This document shows positions 1 through 5,926 of a DNA stretch of 11,720 nucleotides, piece by piece (position 1 is the first letter of the stretch; every line of letters starts with the position of its first letter). The stretch covers positions 1 through 11,720 of the forward strand of contig JAJPEO010000226.1 of the NCBI GenBank assembly GCA_021166815.1, given 5' to 3'. Source of the stretch: Nocardioides sp. GTDB lineage: Bacteria; Actinomycetota; Actinomycetes; Propionibacteriales; Nocardioidaceae. Position numbers and translations under genes: made by a program. The notes beneath the pieces are model-generated. The model searched no databases. It had not been told where the DNA came from and worked only from the letters and a program-made list of their open reading frames with translations.

Positions 1-97
1 GCGCCCGCGACGCGGCGACTGCGGTGAGGACCTCACCCGAGGAGAGCTCCTCGACCCGGGCGGGGTCGAGGAGGATCGGGTGGGGTGCGGTGGCCAT
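1..97 (-). CDS. 5' end of an SOS-box-preceded gene, possibly a DUF222/HNH (13E12-type) protein
   Basis: An open frame starts at the ATG whose first base is 97 and runs without a stop to the left edge, giving 32 codons. The N-terminus begins MATAPHPILLDP and continues with a segment reading ELSSGEVLTAVAASRA, predicted to be helical. This style resembles the start of DUF222/HNH endonuclease-like proteins (the mycobacterial 13E12 repeat family), which are numerous in Nocardioides-type genomes and are often LexA-regulated. No catalytic domain lies inside the window, so the family call is inference from a short N-terminus plus the SOS box 14 bp upstream. No strong Shine-Dalgarno is visible; a purine-rich GAGCGAGAA lies between the box and the start. 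An overlapping 68-codon frame on the same strand (239-33) has no recognisable content and was not chosen. Confidence 0.5.
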   Translation of the reverse strand, partial: MATAPHPILLDPARVEELSSGEVLTAVAASRA

Positions 98-111
98 GCA
101 CCCATTCTCGC

Positions 112-127
112 TCGAACACGTGTTCGA
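112..127. promoter_or_regulatory. LexA operator (SOS box)
   Basis: The 16 bp TCGAACACGTGTTCGA form a perfect palindrome and match the actinobacterial/mycobacterial LexA box TCGAAC-N4-GTTCGA at every fixed position. It ends 14 bp before the ATG of the edge gene on the minus strand, where LexA would block transcription. The nearest plus-strand gene starts 190 bp away behind its own -10 candidate, so the edge gene is the likely target. The match is seen directly; the DNA-damage response is inferred. Confidence 0.85.
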
Positions 128-167
128 ACGCCATCCCCCAGACGAGGTATGCCTTGAGTCGGGTGTT

Positions 168-206
168 GGTTTCGAGGCTCGCAAGCTCGCACCTCAACCA
201 ACGAGC
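168..206. repeat. Intergenic imperfect palindromic repeat, copy 1
   Basis: A 39-bp unit starting GGTTTCGAGGCTCGC and ending CACCTCAACCAACGAGC, repeated 55 bp further on with a single mismatch (A184 against C239). The unit is an imperfect inverted repeat: GGTT and GAGG at the left pair with CCTC and AACC at the right around a CGC-rich centre. Its end also joins with the following bases into a second imperfect palindrome (192-218, centred on GAGCTC). From memory, near-identical units are scattered between genes of Nocardioides-type genomes, like REP elements. Confidence 0.75.
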
Positions 207-222
207 TCGGTGGTGAGGTGAT

Positions 223-261
223 GGTTTCGAGGCTCGCACGCTCGCACCTCAACCAACGAGC
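223..261. repeat. Intergenic imperfect palindromic repeat, copy 2
   Basis: Second copy of the 39-bp unit, matching copy 1 at 38 of 39 positions in the same orientation. It lies 56 bp before the metallo-hydrolase start. The 16 bp between the copies (207-222) also contribute to the 192-218 palindrome, so the pair may act as one compound hairpin element between the divergent edge gene and the hydrolase. No ORF or transposase is linked to it. Confidence 0.75.
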
Positions 262-305
262 CTGGCCGCGCCGGGCGCCCGAGGTCCTGCCCGCCACCCC
301 CGGCC

Positions 306-311
306 TAGTCT
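306..311 (+). promoter_or_regulatory. -10 hexamer for a probably leaderless hydrolase transcript
   Basis: TAGTCT fits the actinobacterial -10 pattern TANNNT and is separated from the ATG at 318 by six bases, so transcription would start at or within a base of the start codon. No Shine-Dalgarno is present between 300 and 317, consistent with a leaderless mRNA. A -35 element around 283-289 is not recognisable. Confidence 0.45.
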
Positions 312-317
312 GGCCAC

Positions 318-962
318 ATGAGGATCACGAAGTTCGGCCACGCCTGCGTCCGCCTCAGTGGCGACACGGGCACCGTCGTCGTCGACCCGGGGGTCTTCAC
401 CGACCTGGAGGCCGTGGACGGGGCGACGGGCATCCTGGTCACGCACGAGCATCCTGACCACTACGACCCCGCGCGCCTGCGGGCGAGCGACGCGCCGATC
501 TGGACGATCGCCGACGTGGCGGCGCGCATCCGTGAGGACGCCCCGGACGTCGCCGAGCGGGTCACGGTCATCGCGCCGGGGGAGCGGTTCGACGCGTCCT
601 TGCCCGTGACCGCGGTGGGGGAGCTACACGCGGTGATCCACCCGGAGCTGCCGCGCTTCCACAACAGCGGCTACCTCATCGCCGTGGACGGCACCACCGT
701 CTACCACCCCGGCGACGCGCTCACCGTGCCCGAGGCCGACGTCGACGTGCTGTGCGTCCCCGTCTCGGCGCCGTGGCTCAAGGCGTCGGAGGCGATCGAC
801 TTCGCGCGGGCGGTCAGGGCGCCGCACAACCTCGCGGTGCACGACCGGGTCTACTCCGAGGCCGGTCTCGGCATCGTCGACGGGCACATGGACAGGTTCC
901 TGCCCCCGGCCGGGCAGCGCTACACGCGCCTCGCCGACGGCAGCGACCTCGACCTGGGCTGA
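318..962 (+). CDS. Metallo-beta-lactamase-fold hydrolase (UlaG/UPF0173-like)
   Basis: A 214-residue protein of the metallo-beta-lactamase superfamily, close in size and layout to single-domain UlaG/UPF0173-type hydrolases. Visible metal-site motifs are THEHPDHYD (residues 42-50: H43, H45, D47, H48), probably H104 or H108 in the middle, the HPGDA segment (H130, D133) where relatives have HSGDT, and H175 near the end in NLAVHD. These would bind two metal ions and activate water. No signal peptide or membrane segment is seen, so it is probably cytosolic. The substrate cannot be read from the sequence; relatives include lactonases and uncharacterised hydrolases. It is probably a one-gene unit: it converges on menF with a 13-bp gap, and no clear terminator hairpin is visible there. 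The ATG start is supported by the adjacent -10 hexamer. Confidence 0.88.
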   Translation: MRITKFGHACVRLSGDTGTVVVDPGVFTDLEAVDGATGILVTHEHPDHYDPARLRASDAPIWTIADVAARIREDAPDVAERVTVIAPGERFDASLPVTAVGELHAVIHPELPRFHNSGYLIAVDGTTVYHPGDALTVPEADVDVLCVPVSAPWLKASEAIDFARAVRAPHNLAVHDRVYSEAGLGIVDGHMDRFLPPAGQRYTRLADGSDLDLG

Positions 963-975
963 GGGAGGTCCGGGG

Positions 976-2217
976 TCAGGGCGACAGGGCGTCGCGTACG
1001 GGGACGAACTTCGCCTGCGACTCGGCCAGCTCCGCGGCGGGGTCGGAGTCGGCGACGATGCCGCAGCCGGCGAACAGACGCACGCCCTGGTCGATGACCA
1101 TCGCCGAGCGCAGGGCGATGCCCCACTCGCCGTCGCCGCTGGCGTCGATCCAGCCGACCGGTCCGGCGTAGCGGGCGCGGCCCATGCCCTCCAGGGCGGC
1201 GATCAGGGCGATCGCGGCCGGGGTGGGCGTACCTCCGACGGCGGCCGAGGGGTGCAGCGCCTCGGCGAGCTGCAGGGAGGACGCGCTGTCGTGGACGACG
1301 CCGTTGACGTCGGTCGCGAGGTGCATGACGTTGGGCAGGTGGAGGACGAACGGCGCCTCGGGCACGTTCATCGACGAGCAGTGCGGCTCGAGGGCGTCGG
1401 CGACCGAGCGCACGGCGTACTCGTGCTCCTCGAGGTCCTTCGACGAGCGGGCCAGCGTCGCGGCGAGGGCGAGGTCGCGCTCGTCGTCGCCCGTACGGCG
1501 GATCGTGCCGGCCAGCACCCGTGAGGTCACCAAGCCGCGCTCGCGGCGCACGAGCATCTCGGGAGTGGCGCCGAAGATGCCGTCGACGTGGAAGGTCCAC
1601 GTCATCGCGTAGTCGGCGGCGAGGCGGGTCAGCGGCCAGCGCACGTCGAGGGGCTCGTCGGTGGTGGCGATGAGGTCGCGGGCCATGACGACCTTCTCGA
1701 GGTCGCCGGCACCGATGCGGGCGACGGCGTCGGCGACGACCGACATCCACTCCTCGCCGTTGAGCGCCCCGTCGGCGAACGCGACGCCGGTGGGCGGGCG
1801 CGGAGCGGCGGCGGGGGAGAGCGTGGGCGCCTCGACGTCGACCGTGGTCAGCCAGGTCAGGTCGCCGCGGCGGCCCAGGATGATCTGCGGCACGACCAGC
1901 ACCGAGTCGCCCGGGTCGTCGGCGAACCCGAACGACCCGAACGCGACAAGACCGCTGCCGGGCTCGTGCACGTCGTCGTGGACCTCGGCGCGGGCGACCG
2001 TCTCGGTCCACCACTTGTCGGCGTCGCTGAAGCGCGTGGCGCCGTCGGTGCGGACCTGCGCGGCCACTCCCCAGCCGACCAGGCCCTCGCCCTTGCGCAG
2101 CCAGGTCACCGGATGGTCGTCGGGCACGAAGGAGAGCAGCGAGTCCGCGTCGAGGTCGATGGGGACGCTGCGCACCACGAGGGGGCGCGCGGGATCCGGG
2201 GACGCGGTCGTCGTCAC
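976..2217 (-). CDS. menF: Isochorismate synthase
   Basis: Converts chorismate to isochorismate, the committed step of menaquinone synthesis. The 413-residue protein has a less conserved N-terminal part and a chorismate-binding domain from about residue 150 to the end. Motifs seen: LEKVVMAR with K175 at the position of the general-base lysine of MenF/EntC, FGATPE with the general acid E220, LAGTIRRTG (235-243), SSKDLEEHEY with probable Mg2+ ligand E264, HPSAAVGGTPT (322-332), GDGEW (361-365) and a closing ExxESQAK motif (E396/E399). Siderophore (EntC-type) or salicylate synthases share this fold, but menG and nuo nearby favour the menaquinone role. The start is a GTG with no good Shine-Dalgarno. 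It lies 60 bp behind the P450 gene in the same direction and could be co-transcribed or use its own -10 (2226-2231). Confidence 0.87.
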   Translation of the reverse strand: MTTTASPDPARPLVVRSVPIDLDADSLLSFVPDDHPVTWLRKGEGLVGWGVAAQVRTDGATRFSDADKWWTETVARAEVHDDVHEPGSGLVAFGSFGFADDPGDSVLVVPQIILGRRGDLTWLTTVDVEAPTLSPAAAPRPPTGVAFADGALNGEEWMSVVADAVARIGAGDLEKVVMARDLIATTDEPLDVRWPLTRLAADYAMTWTFHVDGIFGATPEMLVRRERGLVTSRVLAGTIRRTGDDERDLALAATLARSSKDLEEHEYAVRSVADALEPHCSSMNVPEAPFVLHLPNVMHLATDVNGVVHDSASSLQLAEALHPSAAVGGTPTPAAIALIAALEGMGRARYAGPVGWIDASGDGEWGIALRSAMVIDQGVRLFAGCGIVADSDPAAELAESQAKFVPVRDALSP

Positions 2218-2225
2218 GAGGGGGC

Positions 2226-2231
2226 AGCCTA
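2226..2231 (-). promoter_or_regulatory. -10 candidate for menF
   Basis: On the minus strand TAGGCT fits TANNNT and ends eight bases before the GTG of menF, which would give a leaderless or near-leaderless transcript. No -35 element is visible at the right distance, so this may only supplement read-through from the P450 gene. Confidence 0.3.
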
Positions 2232-2277
2232 CGCCCGTGGAGGCCCGACGGCGGAGTCGAGGCGCGCGCCGCCCGGG

Positions 2278-3483
2278 TCAGTGACCGGCGTCGAAGGTGA
2301 TCGGGAACTCCAGCGCCCCGGTGTTGCCCGAGACCGGCAGCCACCGGCCCGCTCCATCGGGTGCGGCGTTCGGCATCCGCCGGGCCAGCAGCGGCAGCGC
2401 CACCGCCATGTCGGTGCGCGCCACGAAGTGCCCCAGGCAGTGGTGGACCCCGGCCCCGAACCCGAGGTGCGGTGGCCGCAGCTCGCGGATGTCGAAAGCC
2501 GGGTCGGGCATGGCCGCCGGGTCGGTGCCCGCGCTGTGGGAGAGGGTCTGCACGATGCCGCCAGCCGGTACGACGAGCCCGTCGCCGAGGTCGACCTCCT
2601 CCAGCGCCTCGCGGGTGATCCAGGTGACCGTCGGGTTGACCCGCATCACCTCCTCGACGGCGTTCGCCCCGAGGTCGGGCCGCTCGCCGAGCAGGCGCCA
2701 CTGGTCGGGATGGGCGAGCAGCGTCTGCAGGGCCAGGCCCAGCTGGTTGCGGGTGGTCTCCATGCCGGCGAAGGCCAGGAACACCAGGGCCACGCCGAGC
2801 TCGTGGCGGCTCAGGCGCCCGTCCTCGTCGGTGGAGGCCTGCACGAGGGTGGACACGAGGTCGTCCGCCGGCTCGGCCAGTCGCTGCTCGACCACGGTGT
2901 CGATGTAGCCGTACAGCCCGTCGAGCGCGGCCTCGATGCGCGGCAGGTCGTCCTTGACGCGGATGCCGAAGGACTTACCGAGGTCGTCGGCCCACACCGC
3001 GAGCTGGTGCCAGTTGTCCTCGGGCAGGCCGAGCAGCAGGCACAGGATGCGGGCGGCGTAGGGCTCGGCGAACTGCGAGATGAACTCCACCCGGCCGGTG
3101 GGCGCGAACTCGTCGACCAGCTCGTCGGCGAGCGCCTGGAACTGCGGGCGCATCGCCGCGATCGTCTTGTTGCGGAACGCCGGCATCAGCAGGCGTCGGA
3201 TCCGGGCGTGGTCCTCGCCCTCGAGGGAGAGCAGCGTCTCCTTCCACCACCCGGCGAAGTGCCCGGAGTGGATGCCGTTCTGCTCGGGCCAGCGCGCGTT
3301 GCCCTGCCGGAAGCGGCGGTCGCGCAGCAGGGAGCCCGCCTGCTCGTAGGAGAGCACCGCCCAGCCGTACGACGTCTCCACCCACCACCGCTCGTCGCGG
3401 GTGCGGTGCACGACCTCGGACGTCACGTCGAACTCCGGGTCGGCGAGCGGGAAGTGGGGGGCGGGCTCGACCATGGCGCACAT
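2278..3483 (-). CDS. Cytochrome P450 (bacterial class I type)
   Basis: A 401-residue soluble haem monooxygenase with no membrane anchor, of the usual length for bacterial class I P450s fed by ferredoxin and ferredoxin reductase. Seen in order: a C-helix segment EDHARIRRLL (90-99), the oxygen-activating I-helix AGMETT (239-244, with acid E242 and T243/T244), the K-helix ExxR (E278-R281) and the haem loop FGAGVHHCLG (342-351) with ligand C349. The protein looks intact. Its substrate is unknown, and no ferredoxin gene lies next to it. Two starts are possible: the ATG at 3483, or an in-frame ATG three codons later (first base 3474), which has an AGGA about nine bases upstream and may be the real one. 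It sits 30 bp behind the L,D-transpeptidase and 60 bp before menF, all on one strand, suggesting one transcript. A role in modifying an isoprenoid or quinone is speculation. Confidence 0.93.
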   Translation of the reverse strand: MCAMVEPAPHFPLADPEFDVTSEVVHRTRDERWWVETSYGWAVLSYEQAGSLLRDRRFRQGNARWPEQNGIHSGHFAGWWKETLLSLEGEDHARIRRLLMPAFRNKTIAAMRPQFQALADELVDEFAPTGRVEFISQFAEPYAARILCLLLGLPEDNWHQLAVWADDLGKSFGIRVKDDLPRIEAALDGLYGYIDTVVEQRLAEPADDLVSTLVQASTDEDGRLSRHELGVALVFLAFAGMETTRNQLGLALQTLLAHPDQWRLLGERPDLGANAVEEVMRVNPTVTWITREALEEVDLGDGLVVPAGGIVQTLSHSAGTDPAAMPDPAFDIRELRPPHLGFGAGVHHCLGHFVARTDMAVALPLLARRMPNAAPDGAGRWLPVSGNTGALEFPITFDAGH

Positions 3484-3513
3484 CCTGCCCCAGTGGCCGG
3501 GCCCGCACCCGCA

Positions 3514-4536
3514 TCAGGAGCGGTAGACGATGACCTTGTCGCCGATGTGGACCCGGTCGAACAGCCACGCGATGGTGACGTAGTCGCGGACGTTGACGCA
3601 GCCGTGGGAGGAGCCGTTGTAGCCGTTGGCCGCGAAGTCGGGGGAGTAGTGCACCGCCTGGCCCCCGGAGAAGAACATCGCGAAGGGCATGGACGTGTGG
3701 TAGAGGCTCGAGACGTGGTCGCGCGACTTGGAGAAGACCGCGAAGGCGCCCTCGCGGGTGGGTGTGGCCTCGGAGCCGAAGCGCACGTCCACGGTCTTGA
3801 TCACGACGCCGTCGACCACCCAGCGCAGCGACCGTGACGTCTTGTCGATGCACATCACCCTGCCGGTGCGGCAGCGCCGGTCCAGCGGCGTGCCCGTCGC
3901 CACGATGTTGAACAGCTCGGCGCGCGTGGGCTGGCGGGTCATGGCGCGCAGCCGGTCGAGGGTGCGCCGATCGACCTTGCCGGTGACCGGGATGGCCCGC
4001 TTGGCCTGGAAGCCGCGTACGGCCCGCACGGTCGGTCGGCCGTAGTAGCCCGTCACGAGGCCGGAGAACCACCCGATCTGCTTGAGCCGTGCCTGCACGT
4101 TGCGGACCAGGCGCCCGCGGTCGCCGCGCTGCAGGATCGGCTCGCCGGGGGTGTAGATGTTGTTGAGGGCCTCGTACGTCGGCTTCTCGGTGACCGCGAC
4201 GATGGCGCGGAGGGTGCGCTCGCCCACCACCCCGTCGGCCTTCCACCCGCGGCTGCGCTCGAAGGCGACGACCCCCGCCCTGGTCTCGGCGTCGAAGCGG
4301 TTGTGGACGATCTCGGAGTGCAGGCCGAGCTGGTGCAGCCGGCTCTGCAGGACCCGGACGCGCCAGCCCCAGTCGCCCAGCCGCATCGGCACGAACGTGC
4401 TGGCGGTGCGCACCTGCTGGGTCGAGGTGCCGGGGCCTGTGCCGGCAACGGCGGCGGGTGCCACCAGTGCCGACAGCATGGCGAGCACGGCGATGAGCGT
4501 GGTGACGGCGCCGTGACGGGACACGCGACGGGACAT
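3514..4536 (-). CDS. Exported L,D-transpeptidase with two peptidoglycan-binding domains
   Basis: Forms 3-3 cross-links in peptidoglycan, or attaches partners to it, outside the membrane. The 340-residue protein has a signal peptide: basic MSRRVSRHG, then a hydrophobic stretch to about residue 28 and a likely cut after AVA at 31. Two PG_binding_1-type repeats follow at about 49-112 and 133-196 (motifs RVLQSRLHQLG and RNVQARLKQIG), then a YkuD catalytic domain from about 225 to the end. Catalytic residues are H296 in HYSPDF and the SHGCVNVRDY motif with H311 and nucleophile C313. C222 and C229 flank the linker and could form a disulfide. Tandem binding domains before YkuD suggest firm anchoring to the wall. 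The start is well fixed by a perfect AGGAGG six bases upstream. It diverges from menG and may lead a transcript with the P450 gene. Confidence 0.92.
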   Translation of the reverse strand: MSRRVSRHGAVTTLIAVLAMLSALVAPAAVAGTGPGTSTQQVRTASTFVPMRLGDWGWRVRVLQSRLHQLGLHSEIVHNRFDAETRAGVVAFERSRGWKADGVVGERTLRAIVAVTEKPTYEALNNIYTPGEPILQRGDRGRLVRNVQARLKQIGWFSGLVTGYYGRPTVRAVRGFQAKRAIPVTGKVDRRTLDRLRAMTRQPTRAELFNIVATGTPLDRRCRTGRVMCIDKTSRSLRWVVDGVVIKTVDVRFGSEATPTREGAFAVFSKSRDHVSSLYHTSMPFAMFFSGGQAVHYSPDFAANGYNGSSHGCVNVRDYVTIAWLFDRVHIGDKVIVYRS

Positions 4537-4542
4537 GGGAGG

Positions 4543-4568
4543 CCTCCTGGATCCTGGGTTTCATCGTA
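4543..4568 (-). promoter_or_regulatory. -10 and ribosome binding site of the L,D-transpeptidase
   Basis: On the minus strand TACGAT (4568-4563) fits the -10 pattern, placing transcription start near 4556 and a leader of about 20 nt. A full AGGAGG (4548-4543) lies six bases before the ATG. The Shine-Dalgarno is embedded in the palindrome GGAGGCCTCC. No convincing -35 is seen 16-18 bp upstream of the -10. Confidence 0.5.
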
Positions 4569-4612
4569 GGCAACAGGTAGGACGCAGCCGGGCACCGAGA
4601 GGTTGTCCCCAG

Positions 4613-4643
4613 TTGTGGCCCGCGTGGTCGGGCGGCCTACGCT
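4613..4643 (+). promoter_or_regulatory. Promoter for leaderless menG
   Basis: TTGTGG (4613-4618) and TACGCT (4638-4643) form a -35/-10 pair with a 19-bp spacer. The -10 ends six bases before the GTG of menG, so the mRNA would begin at the start codon; no Shine-Dalgarno is present. The -10 position is the stronger part of this call. Confidence 0.45.
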
Positions 4644-4649
4644 CGTCGC

Positions 4650-5339
4650 GTGGCCCGCGCACATCTGGACAAGCAGCCCTCCGACGTCCGTCGCATGTTC
4701 GACACCGTCGCCCGGCGATACGACCTCACCAACGACCTCATGACCGCCGGCATCCAGCGGACGTGGCGGCGCGCGATGGTGGAGGCGGTCGCGCCCCGCC
4801 CCGGCGAGTTGGTCCTCGACCTCGCCGCCGGCACGGGCTGCTCCACCGAGCCGTTCGCGGAGCACGGCGCCACGGCGGTCCCGTGCGACTTCTCCGTCGG
4901 CATGCTGCGCCAGGGCAAGACCGACCGGCCCGGCCTGCCGTTCGTGGCCGGTGACGGCACCCGGCTGCCGTTCCTCGACGACACCTTCGACGCGGTGACC
5001 ATCTCCTACGGCCTGCGCAACTTCGTCGACCCGGTGGCGGGCCTGCGCGAGATGCTGCGCGTGACCCGCCCCGGCGGGCGCGTGGTGGTGTGCGAGTTCA
5101 GCCGCCCCACCAACGCGGCCTTCCGCGCGCTCTACCTCGACGGCTTCATGCGCGGGCTGCCCGCGCTGGCGTCCCTGACCGCCAGCGCGTCGGACGCGTA
5201 CGTCTACCTCGCCGAGTCGATCCGCGCCTGGCCCGACCAGGAGGGGCTGGCTGCCCTCATGGCTGAGGCGGGCTGGAAGCACCCCGAGTGGCGCAACCTC
5301 ACGGGCGGCATCGTGGCCCTCCACCGCGCCATCGCCTGA
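4650..5339 (+). CDS. menG: Demethylmenaquinone methyltransferase
   Basis: Transfers a methyl group from S-adenosylmethionine to demethylmenaquinone, the last step of menaquinone synthesis, probably at the inner face of the membrane. The 229-residue length is normal for the UbiE/MenG family. Seen: the N-terminal [18 protein letters not shown] segment (17-34) followed by the W39-R40-R41 triplet of the family, SAM-binding motif [10 protein letters not shown] (55-63), an acidic residue D80 ending the second strand, the [19 protein letters not shown] region (107-125), [17 protein letters not shown] (137-153) and the C-terminal [11 protein letters not shown] (216-226). Ubiquinone-type methylation is unlikely because actinobacteria use menaquinone. 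The GTG start is supported by a -10 hexamer six bases before it. It runs toward nuo, whose first gene starts 213 bp later behind its own promoter. Confidence 0.93.
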   Translation: MARAHLDKQPSDVRRMFDTVARRYDLTNDLMTAGIQRTWRRAMVEAVAPRPGELVLDLAAGTGCSTEPFAEHGATAVPCDFSVGMLRQGKTDRPGLPFVAGDGTRLPFLDDTFDAVTISYGLRNFVDPVAGLREMLRVTRPGGRVVVCEFSRPTNAAFRALYLDGFMRGLPALASLTASASDAYVYLAESIRAWPDQEGLAALMAEAGWKHPEWRNLTGGIVALHRAIA

Positions 5340-5394
5340 CCCCTCCAAGGCTCGGTCGAGCGCTCGGCGGACCCTCAATTAGCCAAGGTTGCCG

Positions 5395-5414
5395 TGACCT
5401 AAATACGCAGGTCA
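5395..5414. promoter_or_regulatory. Dyad TGACCT-N8-AGGTCA upstream of nuo
   Basis: A perfect 6-bp inverted repeat with an AT-richer 8-bp spacer, centred about 76 bp before the predicted nuo transcription start at 5481. The spacing of half-sites, about 14 bp centre to centre, is wider than one helical turn, so the fit to an ordinary dimer site is not ideal. I do not recognise the regulator. It may be an activator or second repressor site for nuo. Confidence 0.35.
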
Positions 5415-5417
5415 GGG

Positions 5418-5448
5418 CACGTTCCCGGGGTATGTCCCCCCGGACGTG
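5418..5448. promoter_or_regulatory. 31-bp imperfect dyad next to the nuo -35 element
   Basis: CACGTTCC at the left pairs with GGACGTG at the right (one G-T pair), then two mismatched positions, then GGGG with CCCC around the loop TATGT. Its right arm touches the proposed -35 (5446-5451). As DNA it could be an operator. As RNA in a menG read-through transcript it could be a stable hairpin, but no T-run follows, so it is not called a terminator. Confidence 0.4.
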
Positions 5449-5474
5449 ACGCGGGGCCCGGGGGGTCCTAGACT
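5446..5474 (+). promoter_or_regulatory. Promoter of the nuo operon
   Basis: GTGACG (5446-5451; four of six to TTGACA) and TAGACT (5469-5474; TANNNT with A at position 4) are separated by 17 bp. Transcription would start near A5481 and leave a leader of about 72 nt before nuoA, with the Rex-like site inside it. This is the best hexamer pair in the 213-bp gap. Confidence 0.6.
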
Positions 5475-5488
5475 GTGCCGAGCGCCAT

Positions 5489-5506
5489 TCGTGAACGATT
5501 TCACAA
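5489..5506. promoter_or_regulatory. Rex operator (NADH/NAD+ redox switch) for nuo
   Basis: TCGTGAACGATTTCACAA matches the Rex operator pattern TTGTGAA-N4-TTCACAA at 13 of 14 fixed positions, the exception being C5490. The core GTGAA-CGAT-TTCAC is a perfect inverted repeat. It spans about +9 to +26 of the predicted nuo transcript, a typical repression site. Rex is known in Streptomyces to bind sites before respiratory genes and to leave DNA when NADH rises. The match is seen; regulation here is inferred, and no rex gene is in the window. Confidence 0.75.
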
Positions 5507-5540
5507 AGTCACATGGACGACCCGTCCAGGCGCTCCGCAC

Positions 5541-5550
5541 GGAAGGGAAG
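5541..5550 (+). promoter_or_regulatory. Ribosome binding site fixing the nuoA start
   Basis: GGAAGGGAAG is purine-only and ends two bases before the ATG; its GGAAGG core lies six bases away, the usual distance. It decides between the ATG at 5553 and the upstream in-frame GTG at 5475, which has no comparable site. Confidence 0.75.
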
Positions 5551-5552
5551 CG

Positions 5553-5912
5553 ATGGAGCTCTACACGCCGATCCTGGCGCTGGCACTCATCGCGGCGGGC
5601 TTCGCGGTCTTCTCCGTGATCATGAGCGCCGTCGTGGGTCCCAAGCGCTACAACCGGGCCAAGGTCGACTCCTACGAGTGCGGCATCGAGCCCACTCCGC
5701 AGGCGGTCGACGGCGGTCGTTTCCCGTTGAAGTACTACATCACCGCGATGCTCTTCATCGTCTTCGACATCGAGATCATCTTCCTCTACCCGTGGGCCGA
5801 GCGCTTCGACGCGATGCGGCTCTTCGGCCTGGTCGAGATGGTCCTGTTCATCGCCACCGTCTTCGTCGCCTACGCCTACGTGTGGCGCCGCGGCGGACTT
5901 GATTGGGATTGA
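5553..5912 (+). CDS. nuoA: NADH-quinone oxidoreductase subunit A
   Basis: Small membrane subunit of complex I, at the joint between the peripheral arm and the membrane arm near the quinone site. The 119-residue protein has three predicted membrane helices (about 5-28, 61-80, 88-111). It carries the family marks YECG (41-44) in the first loop and FDIEIIFLYPWA (71-82) with the conserved acidic residues D72 and E74 in helix 2. The ATG at 5553 is chosen because GGAAGGGAAG lies just upstream and the length matches the family. An in-frame GTG at 5475 would add a 26-residue polar tail unlike NuoA and would lie before the predicted mRNA start. It is first in the nuo operon, with 14 bp to nuoB. Confidence 0.95.
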   Translation: MELYTPILALALIAAGFAVFSVIMSAVVGPKRYNRAKVDSYECGIEPTPQAVDGGRFPLKYYITAMLFIVFDIEIIFLYPWAERFDAMRLFGLVEMVLFIATVFVAYAYVWRRGGLDWD

Positions 5913-5926
5913 GAGGCCACTGACAC

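Noticed and set aside
168..261. Two repeats as a CRISPR array remnant
   Set aside because: Only two units, a 16-bp spacing too short for a spacer, and no cas genes.
951..970. GACCT/AGGTC inverted repeat at the hydrolase-menF junction as a bidirectional terminator
   Set aside because: Only five pairs around a ten-base loop, with no T-run on either strand.
920..3837. Very long open frames opposite menF and the P450 (one on the plus strand from 1588, one on the minus strand ending at 920)
   Set aside because: They overlap well-supported genes, are dominated by R, G, A, H and P as expected from out-of-frame reading of high-GC DNA, and show no motif.
4603..4611. TTGTCCCCA, one base from the actinobacterial DnaA box
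   Set aside because: A single degenerate box without a cluster or AT-rich region; it lies in the promoter area of menG.
5357..5366. CGAGCGCTCG palindrome after menG as a terminator
   Set aside because: The palindrome has no loop and no T-run follows; too weak to call.
4053..5378. Long minus-strand frame across menG and the transpeptidase start
   Set aside because: It is antisense to menG and out of frame with the transpeptidase; composition is repetitive and no domain is visible.
5379..5402. TTAG...CTAA pair resembling a DtxR/IdeR iron box
   Set aside because: Arms are 24 bp end to end against the 19-bp consensus, and the interior does not match.
5475..5552. GTG start giving NuoA 26 more residues
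   Set aside because: The extra segment is polar and unlike NuoA, lacks a Shine-Dalgarno, and starts before the predicted transcription start; ATG 5553 has a strong site and gives the normal length.
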